Positions 7,688 to 17,174 of a stretch of DNA of 64,000 nt are shown here, one piece after another. The notes under the pieces were generated by a model. That model was not told the DNA's origin, made no database searches, and saw only the letters and a list, made by a program, of their open reading frames with translations. Position 1 is the stretch's first letter. The number at the start of each line of letters is the position of its first letter. Source of the stretch: Companilactobacillus crustorum JCM 15951 (GTDB taxonomy: Bacteria; Bacillota; Bacilli; Lactobacillales; Lactobacillaceae). Location: contig NZ_AZDB01000001.1 in assembly GCF_001434585.1 (NCBI RefSeq), positions 1-64,000 of the forward strand, written 5' to 3'. A program made the translations under genes and the position numbers.

Positions 7688-10600
7688 ATGAGATTTGAAC
7701 AGCTTAAGAAAAATTCTAATGTCATCGTTAGAAAAAAACTCGTTAAATCAAAAAAGAATTGGATCATCGTTTCAAGTTTATCAATTGTTGGAGGGCTCAT
7801 GCTTTTAGGGTCAACTACCACTGACGTTTCGGCCGCTACTACCACATCGACCACTATTGAAAAAAGCGTTAATACTTCACCATCTGCATTAGCCACCCAA
7901 GATAGCAACAATAAAAAAAGCACTCCAGCATCAACTAATAATTCAACCACGGAGACATTACCAGCAACTTCTACAAACACCACAAACACTTCAACTACTA
8001 CAGCCAAAACAACTTCCACAGTTCCAACTGAAACAACAACTGGCTCTACTACGGACACACCTAGCTCAGAAACAAACGTTAATAATTCAGCTCCAACAAA
8101 TCCTACTTTGAATGACAGCGGACAAGCTGGCTTCACTAACTGGAACTTTGACAAAGGTAATTTATCAATCGACGGTGGCACTCTTCCCGAGGGCACTGGT
8201 AAGCCCGATGACACTCGCTGGGGTGGACATTCTCAAGATATCAGTTCTATTCAAATAACTAGTCCAGTTAAAGCCGCTAAGGACTCATCTTATTTATTTG
8301 CCAATATGCCTAAGCTCACTACTATCTCCGGCTTAGAAAATCTTGACACTTCAAGTACTACTAATATGGAAGGAATATTCAAAAACGACACTTCATTAGA
8401 TTCTGTCGATTTTTCAAAGAACAATGTTCATTCCGTAAAAAATTTCAGTAAAGCTTTCGAAAACGACTCTAAATTAAAAAAAGTCATTTTTCCATCTGAC
8501 AGTCACGCCAATGCTGCTCTAGTAAATGATACTAGACATATGTTTGCTAACGATAAAAGTCTTATTGATCCTGGTGTTAAAGATTGGCAAGTTCATCTAT
8601 TATTATTCACAGCGGGAATGTTTAAGAACGACGATCAAATCCCCACTTTCGATATCGGAGGGTGGTTAATGAATACTTCTGTCAATACTGGTAATTCCTC
8701 AATTGGTGAGGGTATGTTTGATGGAACTAATTTCCAATCGATTATTTTCAATAATTACGCCGTTTTTTCTCCAGAAACAGCTTTAACATCTCAACGGGGC
8801 AACATCTGGACCTCTGTTGAACCCGCCTACACTGATGGCTCTGTCGCACATTTTTCCGGTATTCCCAATTCCTCAAGCGACAAAGGATTAGGGTCTTTAT
8901 ATAAACAAACCAATAATAATCTACAAAACTCTAAAACTTTTGTAACCAATAATCATCTTACCAAGTTAACTTACAATCCTACTGTAGATGACTCTACAAC
9001 TAACATCCCTAATTTGATTACACTTCCTACTAATGTTGGCGATCAATCATTCGTCGCTATCGGTACTGTCGGCATAACTAGTTCAGTAGATGTTCCTCAA
9101 ACTATCATCGTTGATGGGCACAAATACAAAACAGATACTAAGACCGTGACTGCCAAATTTGGTCAAACCACAGCAACCGCTGATCAAACGGTTACCTACA
9201 CTAACGTTAAAGTTGCCGGCGGAACAGTTGAAATACCTACCAATAACGGTTCATCTGTTTCCCTAACTGTGCCAGATGGAAATGATGGCGATACAATTGA
9301 CATCGACGTTCCAGTAGACCAAATTCCTAAGGGATATCACAGTATTCCTACTAAGGTAACGATTAAATATAGCGACGATTCAAGCAATCATTTACTACCA
9401 GATACTAAGGAAATTCAAATCTCCGGTGACAAAGCTCAAGGTGGCCCATATACTATTCCCACTTCAACTGCTAACAAAACAATTTCAGTTGTCATTCCTA
9501 ATGGGGTCGTAGGTGGTTCTGTAACCATCAAATTACCTGATAAAACGGGCTATAAACCTGTGGACAATAAAGGCAATGAAAAAACCGAACTCACTGGTAC
9601 TTTCGACGCCGATGGTACTTTTAAGCCTGATCAAAGTATTATCTATATGGGTCAGCCCGCTAAAGACACTACCGTTCATTTTAAATTGCCTAATGGCAAC
9701 GATATTATCTCAACTCTTCCCAGCAACAGTAAAGTCGGCGATAAAGTTACGGTCAAAGTCCCTTCAGTACCTGGCTACGTTGCAGATGATGGCACCAACC
9801 AAAATATTACTGAGGTAACTGGTACGATTGATAACAATGGTAATTTTGCTCCTGACAAAAATATCACGTATACTGGCAAGCATCTAAATTCGATAAAAAT
9901 TTCTGATACCAAAACTGACACTAATAAAGTTGAAGTTCAGTCAGTAGACGTTAAAGATAACGCTGCTATTAAGGTTGGCGATAAAGTCACTATTGCAGCT
10001 CCTAAAATTACCGGTTATAAACCTAATATTCAACAAATTAGCGGGACTTTACAAGCAGATGGTACTCTCGCCGATGCAACCAATTTAACTTATACACCTA
10101 TCGAGAATAAGGCTATAACTCTGACCGTCAAAAAGCCTGATGGTACTACGACACAACTTACAGTTCCTGCTGGTCATTATAATGAAGATACAACCGGTAA
10201 AATTATCAGTCCTGATGAAATTAAAGGCTATGACAAAACTTCAATCTCTTATGTTTATGGAGCAGACGGCACGCCAATTTTAACTGATCTTCAAACCAAT
10301 CAAACGATAACTTCTGACCAAACGCTAGAATATACGGCCAAAACAATTCCCACTAAGGTCATCTCTTTGCCATCTAATAGTCAAGGTAACCAAACACTAA
10401 AAATCCCTACTGGCAAAGTTGGCACTACTTCACAATTAGACGTTCCATCTATTCCCGGTTATACCGCCAAGAAAGTTAAAGTTAATTATTTGCCAGATGG
10501 ACCAGTCGTTACCGACCTTAATGGCAAGGAAATTAGTGCTTCTAATCCTATTATTTATACTGGTGATCCAGTGCCCTCACAAACAATTTCGTTACCAAGT

Positions 10601-11494
10601 AGTCATGGTGAAAAAACTATTACAGTTCCAGATGGAGCGGTCGGCGATACTTTAGATACAATAGCTTTGCCTGATATTCCTGGATACGTTACTCCCAAAA
10701 TAAAAGTTCACTACACCGTTGATGGTCCAATTATCCTAGATTCTGACAACAAGCAAATCTCCCAAGATCATCAATTGCAATATCTTGGCGTTGATAATCC
10801 AGCTTCAACTATTACCATTAAAAATCCCGATGGAACTACAACTAACATTACGATTCCAGACGGACATTACGGTGATAAAGATATTACTATTACCGCTCCT
10901 AAAATTCCTGGTTATAACGCCCCTACCCTTCAAGTTTCCTTTGGCAAGGATGGCAAACCAATTATTACTGATTCAAAGAAACACCAAGTAACAGCTAACG
11001 AACAAATCAGTTACACTCATATCAGCTCAGGTGGTCATTCAAGCAATACTAAGCCTTCTACAAATAACATTTCTAATAAGTTAGAACAGCAAAATATCAC
11101 TATTGCCACATATAGCGATCAACCAGCAGTTAAATTATATGCCTTCAATAATTCAACTATGAGCATCGTTAAGAATCGTAAACTGGCTTCTCAATCAGAT
11201 TGGTATAGTGATGAGAGCTTAACTTTAGATGGCATTGAATACTTCCGTGTTGCCACAAACGAATGGGTCAAAGCCAGCCAAGTTTATATCTATCAAGCAA
11301 TCCAAAGAACAATTAGAACTTATCCTCAAGCCAATAAAATCTTGTACAAAGCCGAGGGAACTTCTATTTCTTATCGGGAGATCTCAGCCAATTCGGACTG
11401 GTACACTGATCAGATTGCTTACATAAACGGAGAAAAGTATTATCGAGTCGCTACTAATGAGTTCGTTAAAGTTAATGATGCTCATTTACTTTAA
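7688..11494 (+). CDS. Giant secreted LRR/MucBP/SLAP surface protein (1268 aa)
   Basis: A long signal peptide (basic arm, then WIIVSSLSIVGGLMLLGS, cleavage at VSA-A near residue 51) is followed by a Ser/Thr-rich stretch (about 52-140). Next come BspA-type leucine-rich repeats of the DUF285 kind (about 190-330: NMEGIFKNDTSLDSVDFS, MFANDKSL). From about residue 450 to 1110 there are roughly eight MucBP-like units, each with GY near the start and I.YT at the end. The last ~130 residues are two SLAP-like repeats with RVATNEWVKAS and RVATNEFVKV. It should sit in the cell wall as a mucin- or glycan-binding adhesin. The anchoring role of the SLAP-like end is inferred; there is no LPxTG. Confidence 0.85.
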   Translation: MRFEQLKKNSNVIVRKKLVKSKKNWIIVSSLSIVGGLMLLGSTTTDVSAATTTSTTIEKSVNTSPSALATQDSNNKKSTPASTNNSTTETLPATSTNTTNTSTTTAKTTSTVPTETTTGSTTDTPSSETNVNNSAPTNPTLNDSGQAGFTNWNFDKGNLSIDGGTLPEGTGKPDDTRWGGHSQDISSIQITSPVKAAKDSSYLFANMPKLTTISGLENLDTSSTTNMEGIFKNDTSLDSVDFSKNNVHSVKNFSKAFENDSKLKKVIFPSDSHANAALVNDTRHMFANDKSLIDPGVKDWQVHLLLFTAGMFKNDDQIPTFDIGGWLMNTSVNTGNSSIGEGMFDGTNFQSIIFNNYAVFSPETALTSQRGNIWTSVEPAYTDGSVAHFSGIPNSSSDKGLGSLYKQTNNNLQNSKTFVTNNHLTKLTYNPTVDDSTTNIPNLITLPTNVGDQSFVAIGTVGITSSVDVPQTIIVDGHKYKTDTKTVTAKFGQTTATADQTVTYTNVKVAGGTVEIPTNNGSSVSLTVPDGNDGDTIDIDVPVDQIPKGYHSIPTKVTIKYSDDSSNHLLPDTKEIQISGDKAQGGPYTIPTSTANKTISVVIPNGVVGGSVTIKLPDKTGYKPVDNKGNEKTELTGTFDADGTFKPDQSIIYMGQPAKDTTVHFKLPNGNDIISTLPSNSKVGDKVTVKVPSVPGYVADDGTNQNITEVTGTIDNNGNFAPDKNITYTGKHLNSIKISDTKTDTNKVEVQSVDVKDNAAIKVGDKVTIAAPKITGYKPNIQQISGTLQADGTLADATNLTYTPIENKAITLTVKKPDGTTTQLTVPAGHYNEDTTGKIISPDEIKGYDKTSISYVYGADGTPILTDLQTNQTITSDQTLEYTAKTIPTKVISLPSNSQGNQTLKIPTGKVGTTSQLDVPSIPGYTAKKVKVNYLPDGPVVTDLNGKEISASNPIIYTGDPVPSQTISLPSSHGEKTITVPDGAVGDTLDTIALPDIPGYVTPKIKVHYTVDGPIILDSDNKQISQDHQLQYLGVDNPASTITIKNPDGTTTNITIPDGHYGDKDITITAPKIPGYNAPTLQVSFGKDGKPIITDSKKHQVTANEQISYTHISSGGHSSNTKPSTNNISNKLEQQNITIATYSDQPAVKLYAFNNSTMSIVKNRKLASQSDWYSDESLTLDGIEYFRVATNEWVKASQVYIYQAIQRTIRTYPQANKILYKAEGTSISYREISANSDWYTDQIAYINGEKYYRVATNEFVKVNDAHLL

Positions 11495-11518
11495 AATTTA
11501 ATTATCGATTTTCAAAAA

Positions 11519-11572
11519 AATAAGGAACTGAAAAATTTGAGTATCAAAACTCATTTTTTCAGTTCCTTATTT
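11519..11572. terminator. Bidirectional terminator between convergent surface protein and pox genes
   Basis: AATAAGGAACTGAAAAA pairs with TTTTTCAGTTCCTTATT around an inner TGAG/CTCA stem. It lies between convergent genes and has A and T runs on both sides. Confidence 0.85.
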
Positions 11573-11595
11573 AATTACTCTTAAAAATTATTATC

Positions 11596-13317
11596 TTATA
11601 GGAATGAACGAAGAATTTCCTTCATTGGTGGCAAGGCTGGTAGGGACTTTTTATCAATTACGTGACCCAAACCAAACTTAGCATATCCTTGTGCTTCATC
11701 CATCATGATCTTACCAGGAAGTGGTGCTTCGTCTGTTACCGCTACATCCAACAAAACTGGTTTGTCAGGATGACGATATTTAGTAATAGCCTCTTTGAAT
11801 TCAGCATCTGTCGTGATTCTTTCGCCAATTCCGCCACAAGCCTCAGCAACTTTAGCAAAATCAATCTCTGGCAAACTAATACCGTAGTTTTGTTGACCAG
11901 CTGACTGTTGTTCATATTCAATAAAGGCTAACAGTTTGTTATTTAAAACGATATAAAGCATTGGCAAGTTATACTTCACAGCTGTAGCAAAGTCTTGCAT
12001 GACCATTGATGTAGCTCCATCGCCGGCAATCGCATAAACTGGACGATCAGGGAAAGCATTCTTAGCCGCAATAGCTCCTGGCAATGCACAACCCATCGTT
12101 CCTAACCAAGCTGAAATTGTATAGTCTTGACTAGCCTTGGCAGTTAAAAATCTAGCACCAAAGGCTGTTGAAGTACCGACATCAATTGACCAAATTGTAT
12201 CGCTAGGAGCAATTTCACTAATATTATGGAACATTAATGATGGCAAGACACCGTCGTGTTTCTTAGTATAAACATCATGCATCCAGCTACGCCATTGTCC
12301 CATCTTGGAAACAGCTGTATCTAAGAAGTGCCGTTCAGCTACAGGTTCGCCTAATTCATTTAAACGAGTTAAAACTTCCTTAGCATCTGCTTGCACAGCA
12401 ATGTTTACATGACGACGTTTGCCTAGTCTGTCCGCATTAATATCAATTTGAATTGCATCAACTTTTTTATTCAAATATGGAGCATAAGGATAATCCGTTC
12501 CAATCATAATAACTAAATCAGCTTTTTGCATCATTTCAAACGCTGGCTTAGTTCCCAACTTACCTAATTGGCCCAAATTGTAAGGATGATTATCATCAAC
12601 TAAACCTTTAGCAGGCATTGTTAAAATAACTGGCAACTTATACTTTTCAATAAACTCTTTGGTTTCTTTTTTAGCATCTTTGATACCCACGCCAGCCAAG
12701 ACAATTGGATTTGAGTGAATCTTCATCATATCCAAAATTGCTTTGATTTTGGTATCGTCTATTTGATAACTTTCTTTTTCAATATCATTGTTTGGTGTGA
12801 AGTTATCCTTAATCATATGATCAGGAATATCATCCGGAATCGTCAAAACTGCTACGCCCTTTTTGGCAATGGCAGTTCTAATAGCTTCATCCATAATTCT
12901 TGGCAAAGATTGTGGGTCCATAATTATTTTGTTATAAACTGCCACATCGTCAAACAAAACATGAGTATCGACTTCTTGGAAATAATCCGTATTAAGCAAT
13001 TTAGATTGTACCTGACCCAAAATTGCTAGAACTGGCGCATGATCCATCTTGGCATCATAAAGACCATTTAATAAATGAATTGCACCCGGTCCACCGATAG
13101 ATAAACAAACGCCTAATTTTCCAGTTAATTTAGCATGAGCTGAGGCTGCTAAAGCAGCAACTTCTTCATGCAAGACATGGGTAAACTTTATCTTATTTTG
13201 AACCCGATATAACGCATCAATTGTTGTATCGACTGAATCCCCGGGCAATCCATAAATATTATCTACACCCCATTTATTCAAAACCTCTACCATTTTATCA
13301 GAAGCACGAACAGACAT
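11596..13317 (-). CDS. pox: Pyruvate oxidase (573 aa)
   Basis: A thiamine-diphosphate, FAD-dependent enzyme: pyruvate + phosphate + O2 gives acetyl phosphate, CO2 and H2O2, so it supplies ATP and peroxide in aerobic lactobacilli. Visible landmarks are the N-terminal Pyr domain with the activating Glu in HEEVAALAASAHAKLTG (Glu52), GGPGAIHLLNGLYDA, and a C-terminal ThDP-binding motif from GDGATSMVMQDF to VLNN. The length is a little under the ~600 residues of L. plantarum Pox. The ribosome-binding site is AGGAGGG. The related acetolactate synthases are less likely given the NGLYDAKMDHAPVLAILGQ signature. A cre-like site precedes it. The gene is monocistronic. Confidence 0.9.
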   Translation of the reverse strand: MSVRASDKMVEVLNKWGVDNIYGLPGDSVDTTIDALYRVQNKIKFTHVLHEEVAALAASAHAKLTGKLGVCLSIGGPGAIHLLNGLYDAKMDHAPVLAILGQVQSKLLNTDYFQEVDTHVLFDDVAVYNKIIMDPQSLPRIMDEAIRTAIAKKGVAVLTIPDDIPDHMIKDNFTPNNDIEKESYQIDDTKIKAILDMMKIHSNPIVLAGVGIKDAKKETKEFIEKYKLPVILTMPAKGLVDDNHPYNLGQLGKLGTKPAFEMMQKADLVIMIGTDYPYAPYLNKKVDAIQIDINADRLGKRRHVNIAVQADAKEVLTRLNELGEPVAERHFLDTAVSKMGQWRSWMHDVYTKKHDGVLPSLMFHNISEIAPSDTIWSIDVGTSTAFGARFLTAKASQDYTISAWLGTMGCALPGAIAAKNAFPDRPVYAIAGDGATSMVMQDFATAVKYNLPMLYIVLNNKLLAFIEYEQQSAGQQNYGISLPEIDFAKVAEACGGIGERITTDAEFKEAITKYRHPDKPVLLDVAVTDEAPLPGKIMMDEAQGYAKFGLGHVIDKKSLPALPPMKEILRSFL

Positions 13318-13384
13318 AATAATCCCTCCTAGTATCGTTTACTTATAACGTACCACACCCATTTCACAATTAAAGTATTTTGCT

Positions 13385-13398
13385 CATTAGCGATATCA
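13385..13398 (-). promoter_or_regulatory. cre-like site upstream of pox
   Basis: TGATATCGCTAATG on the minus strand matches the cre consensus at 12 of 14 positions. It lies about 70 bases upstream of the pox start, where CcpA repression is known in related lactobacilli. The last two bases are off consensus. Confidence 0.35.
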
Positions 13399-13512
13399 GT
13401 GTGCGCTTATATCTTGATAAATAATTTTGTGAAATAATCGTTTATGATTAATTCTATTTATTGTTATTTCTGTTATCATTATATTATAGATTATTTAGGG
13501 GGAGCAAAAATA

Positions 13513-14034
13513 ATGGTTCGACAGTTTCAACTGTATCGATGGTTACGTTTCATTTTTTTACTGGTAGCTGGGACTTTAATAGTTATTGCACCAATTAAAA
13601 GTTTGAATATTATCATCTATATTGTTTCTAGCTACATCGCCATTTATGGAATACTTTCTATTTTTGATGGTTTAAGCATTCGAAAAAGCACTGGAGAGAA
13701 TAGTATTACTATTGGTTTGGGAATTGGCGCATTATTCTTAGCCTTGGGCGTACTGCTCTTCGCTAAATTTTTTGTTACCTTAGTCCCTCCAGTCTTAGGT
13801 ATCATTTTATTAGTTAATGGAATTAACCAATTTCGTGATTCTCATGAGATGTCAAAAAGGGTTCATATTCGACCATACCTGGATTACTTTTACTCAGCAC
13901 TCTTAATGCTGGCAGGTATCGTCTTCATATTGAACCCTTCTAAGACAATTATTTTTATTTATCAGTTATTCGGATTAAGCCTCGTAGTCCTAGCCTTTTT
14001 CGAAATTTTAAACTCCAGAATCTATCGCAATTAA
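13513..14034 (+). CDS. DUF308 (HdeD-like) membrane protein (173 aa)
   Basis: The frame is open from 13444, but ATG at 13513 follows a GGGGGA ribosome-binding site and starts a sensible membrane protein. Six hydrophobic segments arranged as paired repeats are visible (FIFLLVAGTLIVIAP, IIIYIVSSYIAIYGILSIF, ITIGLGIGALFLALGVLLF and so on), as in the HdeD/DUF308 family. In enteric bacteria HdeD is linked to acid resistance; the role in lactobacilli is unknown. It is divergent from pox and converges directly on the thioesterase gene at 14035. Confidence 0.75.
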   Translation: MVRQFQLYRWLRFIFLLVAGTLIVIAPIKSLNIIIYIVSSYIAIYGILSIFDGLSIRKSTGENSITIGLGIGALFLALGVLLFAKFFVTLVPPVLGIILLVNGINQFRDSHEMSKRVHIRPYLDYFYSALLMLAGIVFILNPSKTIIFIYQLFGLSLVVLAFFEILNSRIYRN

Positions 14035-14053
14035 CTAGATCTGGATTTTTTTT
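14014..14053 (+). terminator. Terminator overlapping the end of the DUF308 gene
   Basis: TCCAGA (14014-14019) pairs with TCTGGA (14040-14045), followed by eight T. The stem overlaps the stop codons of two convergent genes that touch at 14034/14035. Confidence 0.6.
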
Positions 14054-14403
14054 AACGTTACAGTACTTAAACTGTTAGTAATTGCACTCTTTTCGTAGTG
14101 CGTTGTTGTTTGCCAGGTTTGAACATTCTCACCATTTCTTACAGAAATAGCCTCTACAATCAAGCAACCTAATTTGAGCGTATTCAAATTATGTAAGGAG
14201 ACACCTAAAATTGCAGCCGAATTATTTTCGGTAAGATTTAAATTAGCACCAATACTTGCTGCAGTCTCTGAAAGCATCGCATTGATAATTCCTGTTTTAT
14301 TTTTTTCCATTTGCAGATGTTCTTGGGTTAGATCCATTTGCAAAACCACTTTATGTCTACCCTGTTCAACTACTTCTATCCCCATATCTTTTAACAAGCT
14401 CAT
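14035..14403 (-). CDS. PaaI-family hotdog thioesterase (122 aa)
   Basis: The frame opens at 14415 with a TTG inside the ribosome-binding site; ATG at 14403, after GAGG, is the better start. The length and layout fit a single hotdog domain of the PaaI/YdiI type: the N-terminal VVLQMDLTQEHLQ strand, then the NAMLSETAASIGANLNL helix in which Glu would be the catalytic residue, then LGVSLHNLNTLKLG. Such enzymes hydrolyse acyl- or aroyl-CoA thioesters. It is divergent from an AMP-dependent ligase homologue at 14516, suggesting that the two handle the same acyl-CoA. The true substrate is unknown. Confidence 0.75.
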   Translation of the reverse strand: MSLLKDMGIEVVEQGRHKVVLQMDLTQEHLQMEKNKTGIINAMLSETAASIGANLNLTENNSAAILGVSLHNLNTLKLGCLIVEAISVRNGENVQTWQTTTHYEKSAITNSLSTVTLKKIQI

Positions 14404-14515
14404 TTTATACCTCAATTTTTTTCAATAATTAGTATCTTTATCTTAAATAAATGTTTTACAATTTATATATGCTGTTTTAAGCGTATCAAATTTTTCAAAG
14501 AAAAGGGGTCAAATT

Positions 14516-15973
14516 TTGGAAAACTGGTTGGTCAAACGTGCAAAACTTAATCCTAACAAAATTGCACTCATTTTAGAGCATGCCGATTTCACCTTTGGAG
14601 AATTAAATTCAACCGTCCAATTATTTGCTAGTAAATTGTTTACCAGTGGCATTCGAAAAAATGACCCTGTAGCATTATTTTCTGACAACTGTTTTAATGG
14701 CTACGTTGCCATTCTAGCACTTCAACAGTTAGGAGCACGAACAATCTTCTTGGATACTGAATTATCCGAGAAAACTTTGAACTATCAAATTAACGACTGT
14801 CATCCTAAAACAATTCTAATTAGTGATTCGGCTAACGATAAGGAACTCAAAAACATTCCTGGAAATAAACTTCTTATGTCCGAAGTTTTAAGTCTTGAAC
14901 CAGCTAAAGACTATCATTTTATTTCTGAATTTAATAGCAGCCAAATTGCTTCTATTTTTTACACGCCAAGCGCCGACCACAATGACACGGGAGTTATGTT
15001 AACCTATGGAAATTACTTTTACTCTGCCATGGGTACAACCTTAAATCTAGGTATCAATCGTCAAGATGCTTGGGTACTGACTTTGCCAATCTTCAATGTT
15101 CCGGGATTCTCTATCATCATGCGTTCTCTAATTTATGGTATTGGCGTTTATCTAATTGATGGATTCGACATTGAACAAATCAACAAAGTTTTAATCAATG
15201 AACGGGCTACAATTATTTCCTTAACTCCTCCTCTATTACGAGCCTTATTGAATACACTTCCCCAAGGAAAAAAGTATAACGATAATTTCCGGTGTGTCTT
15301 TTTAGGCACTGGACTGATTGATAATTGGACTTTGCTAAGATGCAACATGCTAGAAATCCCCGTATTGCATTCCTATGGCATGACTGAAACAACCTCTAAT
15401 ATTTCAGCCCTAAGCTTCAATGATGCCGAAATTAAAGCTGGATCTTGCGGACAGCCATTCTTCACGGAACAAATTCGAATAACTAATATTAATCAAGACA
15501 ACATTGGTTCTATTGAAGTAAAATCTCCAACCATTGCTATCGGTTATTTAAATAAGCGTCCTCTCTATTTATCACGTTTTACCAAAGATGGTTTCTTTAA
15601 AACCGGCGATGTTGGCTACTTAGATGATGATAACTTTTTATATTTAAAGGGACGTCAAGCTGATTTAATTTATTCAGGCGATAAAATAATCTATCCTGAA
15701 GAAATTGAAAATATTTACCGAAGCGTGAATGGTATTTTGGATATTTGTATTGTCGGAATTACTGGGCCAGGAAAGAAACAGTTGCCTGTAGCCTACTTAA
15801 CTGTAAAGGATAACGCCTTTTTAACCGGAGCTGACCTGAAAGAATTCGGCCAGCATAATTTGGTTAACTATCAAGTACCTATAGAGTATCGTCTGATTTC
15901 CGAATTTCCAAAGACTACTGGCGGAAAAATCATGCGTAATCGCCTATTTAATTTAAAGTACAAATTAATATAA
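14516..15973 (+). CDS. AMP-dependent acyl-CoA synthetase-like protein with degenerate P-loop (485 aa)
   Basis: The fold is ANL (adenylate-forming): N-terminal half to about residue 370, then a small C-terminal domain. The YGMTETTSN motif, FKTGDVGYLDDDNFLYLKGR hinge and PKTTGGKIMR lysine motif are intact. The nucleotide-binding P-loop, normally SGTTGKPKG, reads PSADHNDTG at residues 151-159 and lacks the Gly, Thr and Lys residues, while flanking FYT and VMLTYGN are kept. This suggests an inactive or altered enzyme. Translation starts at TTG after AAAGGGG. It resembles MenE/long-chain CoA ligases. It is divergent from the thioesterase at 14035. Confidence 0.8.
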   Translation: MENWLVKRAKLNPNKIALILEHADFTFGELNSTVQLFASKLFTSGIRKNDPVALFSDNCFNGYVAILALQQLGARTIFLDTELSEKTLNYQINDCHPKTILISDSANDKELKNIPGNKLLMSEVLSLEPAKDYHFISEFNSSQIASIFYTPSADHNDTGVMLTYGNYFYSAMGTTLNLGINRQDAWVLTLPIFNVPGFSIIMRSLIYGIGVYLIDGFDIEQINKVLINERATIISLTPPLLRALLNTLPQGKKYNDNFRCVFLGTGLIDNWTLLRCNMLEIPVLHSYGMTETTSNISALSFNDAEIKAGSCGQPFFTEQIRITNINQDNIGSIEVKSPTIAIGYLNKRPLYLSRFTKDGFFKTGDVGYLDDDNFLYLKGRQADLIYSGDKIIYPEEIENIYRSVNGILDICIVGITGPGKKQLPVAYLTVKDNAFLTGADLKEFGQHNLVNYQVPIEYRLISEFPKTTGGKIMRNRLFNLKYKLI

Positions 15974-16060
15974 TAAAACCTACTAACACTTGAATGAATT
16001 TCAATCAAAGCTTAGTTATAGCGTGAATATACATAATTGATGTGGTTGAAATATGCCATC

Positions 16061-16226
16061 GTCCGCAAAAAATCTGTGGGCCACTGGAACGTGGTGGACA
16101 CGACTTAGAGCTAATAATTCTACACTTCGTGTATAATTATGGATCTCTAAGCTCGGTCTTCTACTAACCTTGCTTCGCAAGCTAAGTAGAATATCACCAC
16201 TGAGGGCCCACAGATTTTTTACTACC
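16061..16226 (+). repeat. Structured repeat copy E1-A
   Basis: The outer stem is AAAAAATCTGTGGGCC (16067-16082) with GGCCCACAGATTTTTT (16205-16220), 16 perfect pairs. Inside, GTGGTG (16091) pairs with CACCAC (16195). Two arms follow: ACTTAGAG/CTCTAAG capped by TACACTTCGTGTA, and TTCTACT/AGTAGAA capped by CTTGCTTCGCAAG. The core TGGAACGTGGTGGACAC is shared with the other copies. Confidence 0.75.
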
Positions 16227-16307
16227 GATTAAGTCCTTGGTTCTAATATTATTGAATAAATTTGCAGTGTAGGGATTTTTGTCTCTGTATATATAGAAAC
16301 TTTAAAT

Positions 16308-16378
16308 AAAAAAACTGCCACTATTAGGTATTCCAGACATACAATTATGCTTGGATTCCTTAATAGTGGCAGTTTTTA
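16308..16378. repeat. Central long hairpin of E1 (terminator-like)
   Basis: AAAAACTGCCACTATTA pairs with TAATAGTGGCAGTTTTT around a further paired inner region. It carries A and T runs on both sides and so could terminate transcription in both directions. A near copy in the opposite orientation is at 28840-28917. Confidence 0.7.
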
Positions 16379-16424
16379 TTTGTTATTTAAAATTTACAAT
16401 AATTAATGAATAAAGTAGGAGTCA

Positions 16425-16595
16425 GTCCGGAGCAAAAATTGGGAATGCGTTCAGCTATGAGATCATTGTTAGTGGCTTTGCCGGTTACAATGAGGCCGAG
16501 TTTGGAAATCCATTATTTTGCACAAAGTGTAAAATAATTAGTTTCAAACCGGCCCATAGCGTTCCAACAGCATTCCCAATTTTTGCGGAGGACGG
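16425..16595 (-). repeat. Structured repeat copy E1-B (inverted relative to E1-A)
   Basis: The outer stem GCAAAAATTGGGAATGC (16432-16448) with GCATTCCCAATTTTTGC (16570-16586) has 17 perfect pairs but shares almost no sequence with the stem of E1-A. Arms TCATTGT/ACAATGA and TTTGGAA/TTTCAAA follow the same plan. On the minus strand the core reads TTGGAACGCTATGGGCC. Confidence 0.7.
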
Positions 16596-16674
16596 GAATT
16601 TAAAATACTCATGCTATAACCAAACTTGAGAAAGAACCATTTTGTTCAAATATCAGCAGCTTTTTTATTTTTAC

Positions 16675-16725
16675 TTGAAATCCAATTTTTTTCGGTGTAG
16701 CATAGTTAATCGTTAGTCAACTAAC
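16675..16725 (+). promoter_or_regulatory. marR promoter with overlapping operator palindrome
   Basis: -35 TTGAAA (16675-16680) and -10 TAGCAT (16698-16703) are spaced 17 bases. The palindrome GTTAGT-CA-ACTAAC (16712-16725) lies at the expected transcript start. It is a typical MarR-type operator placed for autorepression. Confidence 0.65.
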
Positions 16726-16748
16726 AATTTTTCAAAAGGGAGCTTTAC

Positions 16749-17174
16749 ATGGCAAAAAAATATACTAATACATTACTAAAAATAGCTTCCAATCGTATCT
16801 CTAAAAAATTCGATAATTTTGCTAAAGAATTCGATACGACTTGGATGCAAATGTCAGTTATTGATTACTTAAGCCGTCGTGGCGATCAAGAAACATGGCA
16901 AAGAGATATTGAAACTGAATTTTTCATTCAGCGATCTACTACAACCGTTCTTCTGCAACGAATGGAAAAAAAGGAACTCCTATATCGCACAGCTTCTACC
17001 CTTGATGCCCGTCAAAAATCCGTTCATTTAACTGATAAGGCTTTACAACTTGAAACTAAAATTAACGATTACATGAAACAGCAACAAGAAATACTGGAAG
17101 CTAATTTTTCAGGTGAAGATATTCAAACCTTTGAAAAAATTCTTAACTTCTATATTGATGGAGGTAACAAATAA
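16749..17174 (+). CDS. MarR-family transcriptional regulator of the efflux pump (141 aa)
   Basis: A winged helix-turn-helix dimer is expected: N-terminal helix, FDTTWMQMSVIDYLSRRGD, recognition region (QRDIETEFFIQRSTTTVLLQRMEKKELLYR) and wing with basic residues (STLDARQKSVHLTDKA), matching the MarR profile in order and length. The stop codon overlaps the start of the MFS gene by one base (TAATG), so the two are translationally coupled. The palindrome at 16712-16725 is its probable operator. By analogy the repressor is released by a toxic ligand and then permits pump expression; the ligand is unknown. Confidence 0.88.
   Translation: MAKKYTNTLLKIASNRISKKFDNFAKEFDTTWMQMSVIDYLSRRGDQETWQRDIETEFFIQRSTTTVLLQRMEKKELLYRTASTLDARQKSVHLTDKALQLETKINDYMKQQQEILEANFSGEDIQTFEKILNFYIDGGNK

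Larger units (their letters stand above)
15997..16638. mobile_element. Composite non-coding repeat element E1 (paired structured repeats plus central hairpin)
   Basis: It fills most of the 775-base gap before marR and has no meaningful reading frame. Two inverted copies of a branched palindrome (16061-16226 and 16425-16595) flank a ~70-nt perfect-stemmed hairpin (16308-16378). The right end (AACTTGAGAAAGAACC, ending at 16638) is the inverted repeat seen in element E2; the left end is degenerate. An inverted, partly deleted copy lies at 28733-29172. It may be a MITE-like element; no transposase is present. Confidence 0.6.

Noticed and set aside
9576-9818. ORFs within 7688-11494 in other frames
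   Set aside because: They are shadows of the repetitive surface protein gene.
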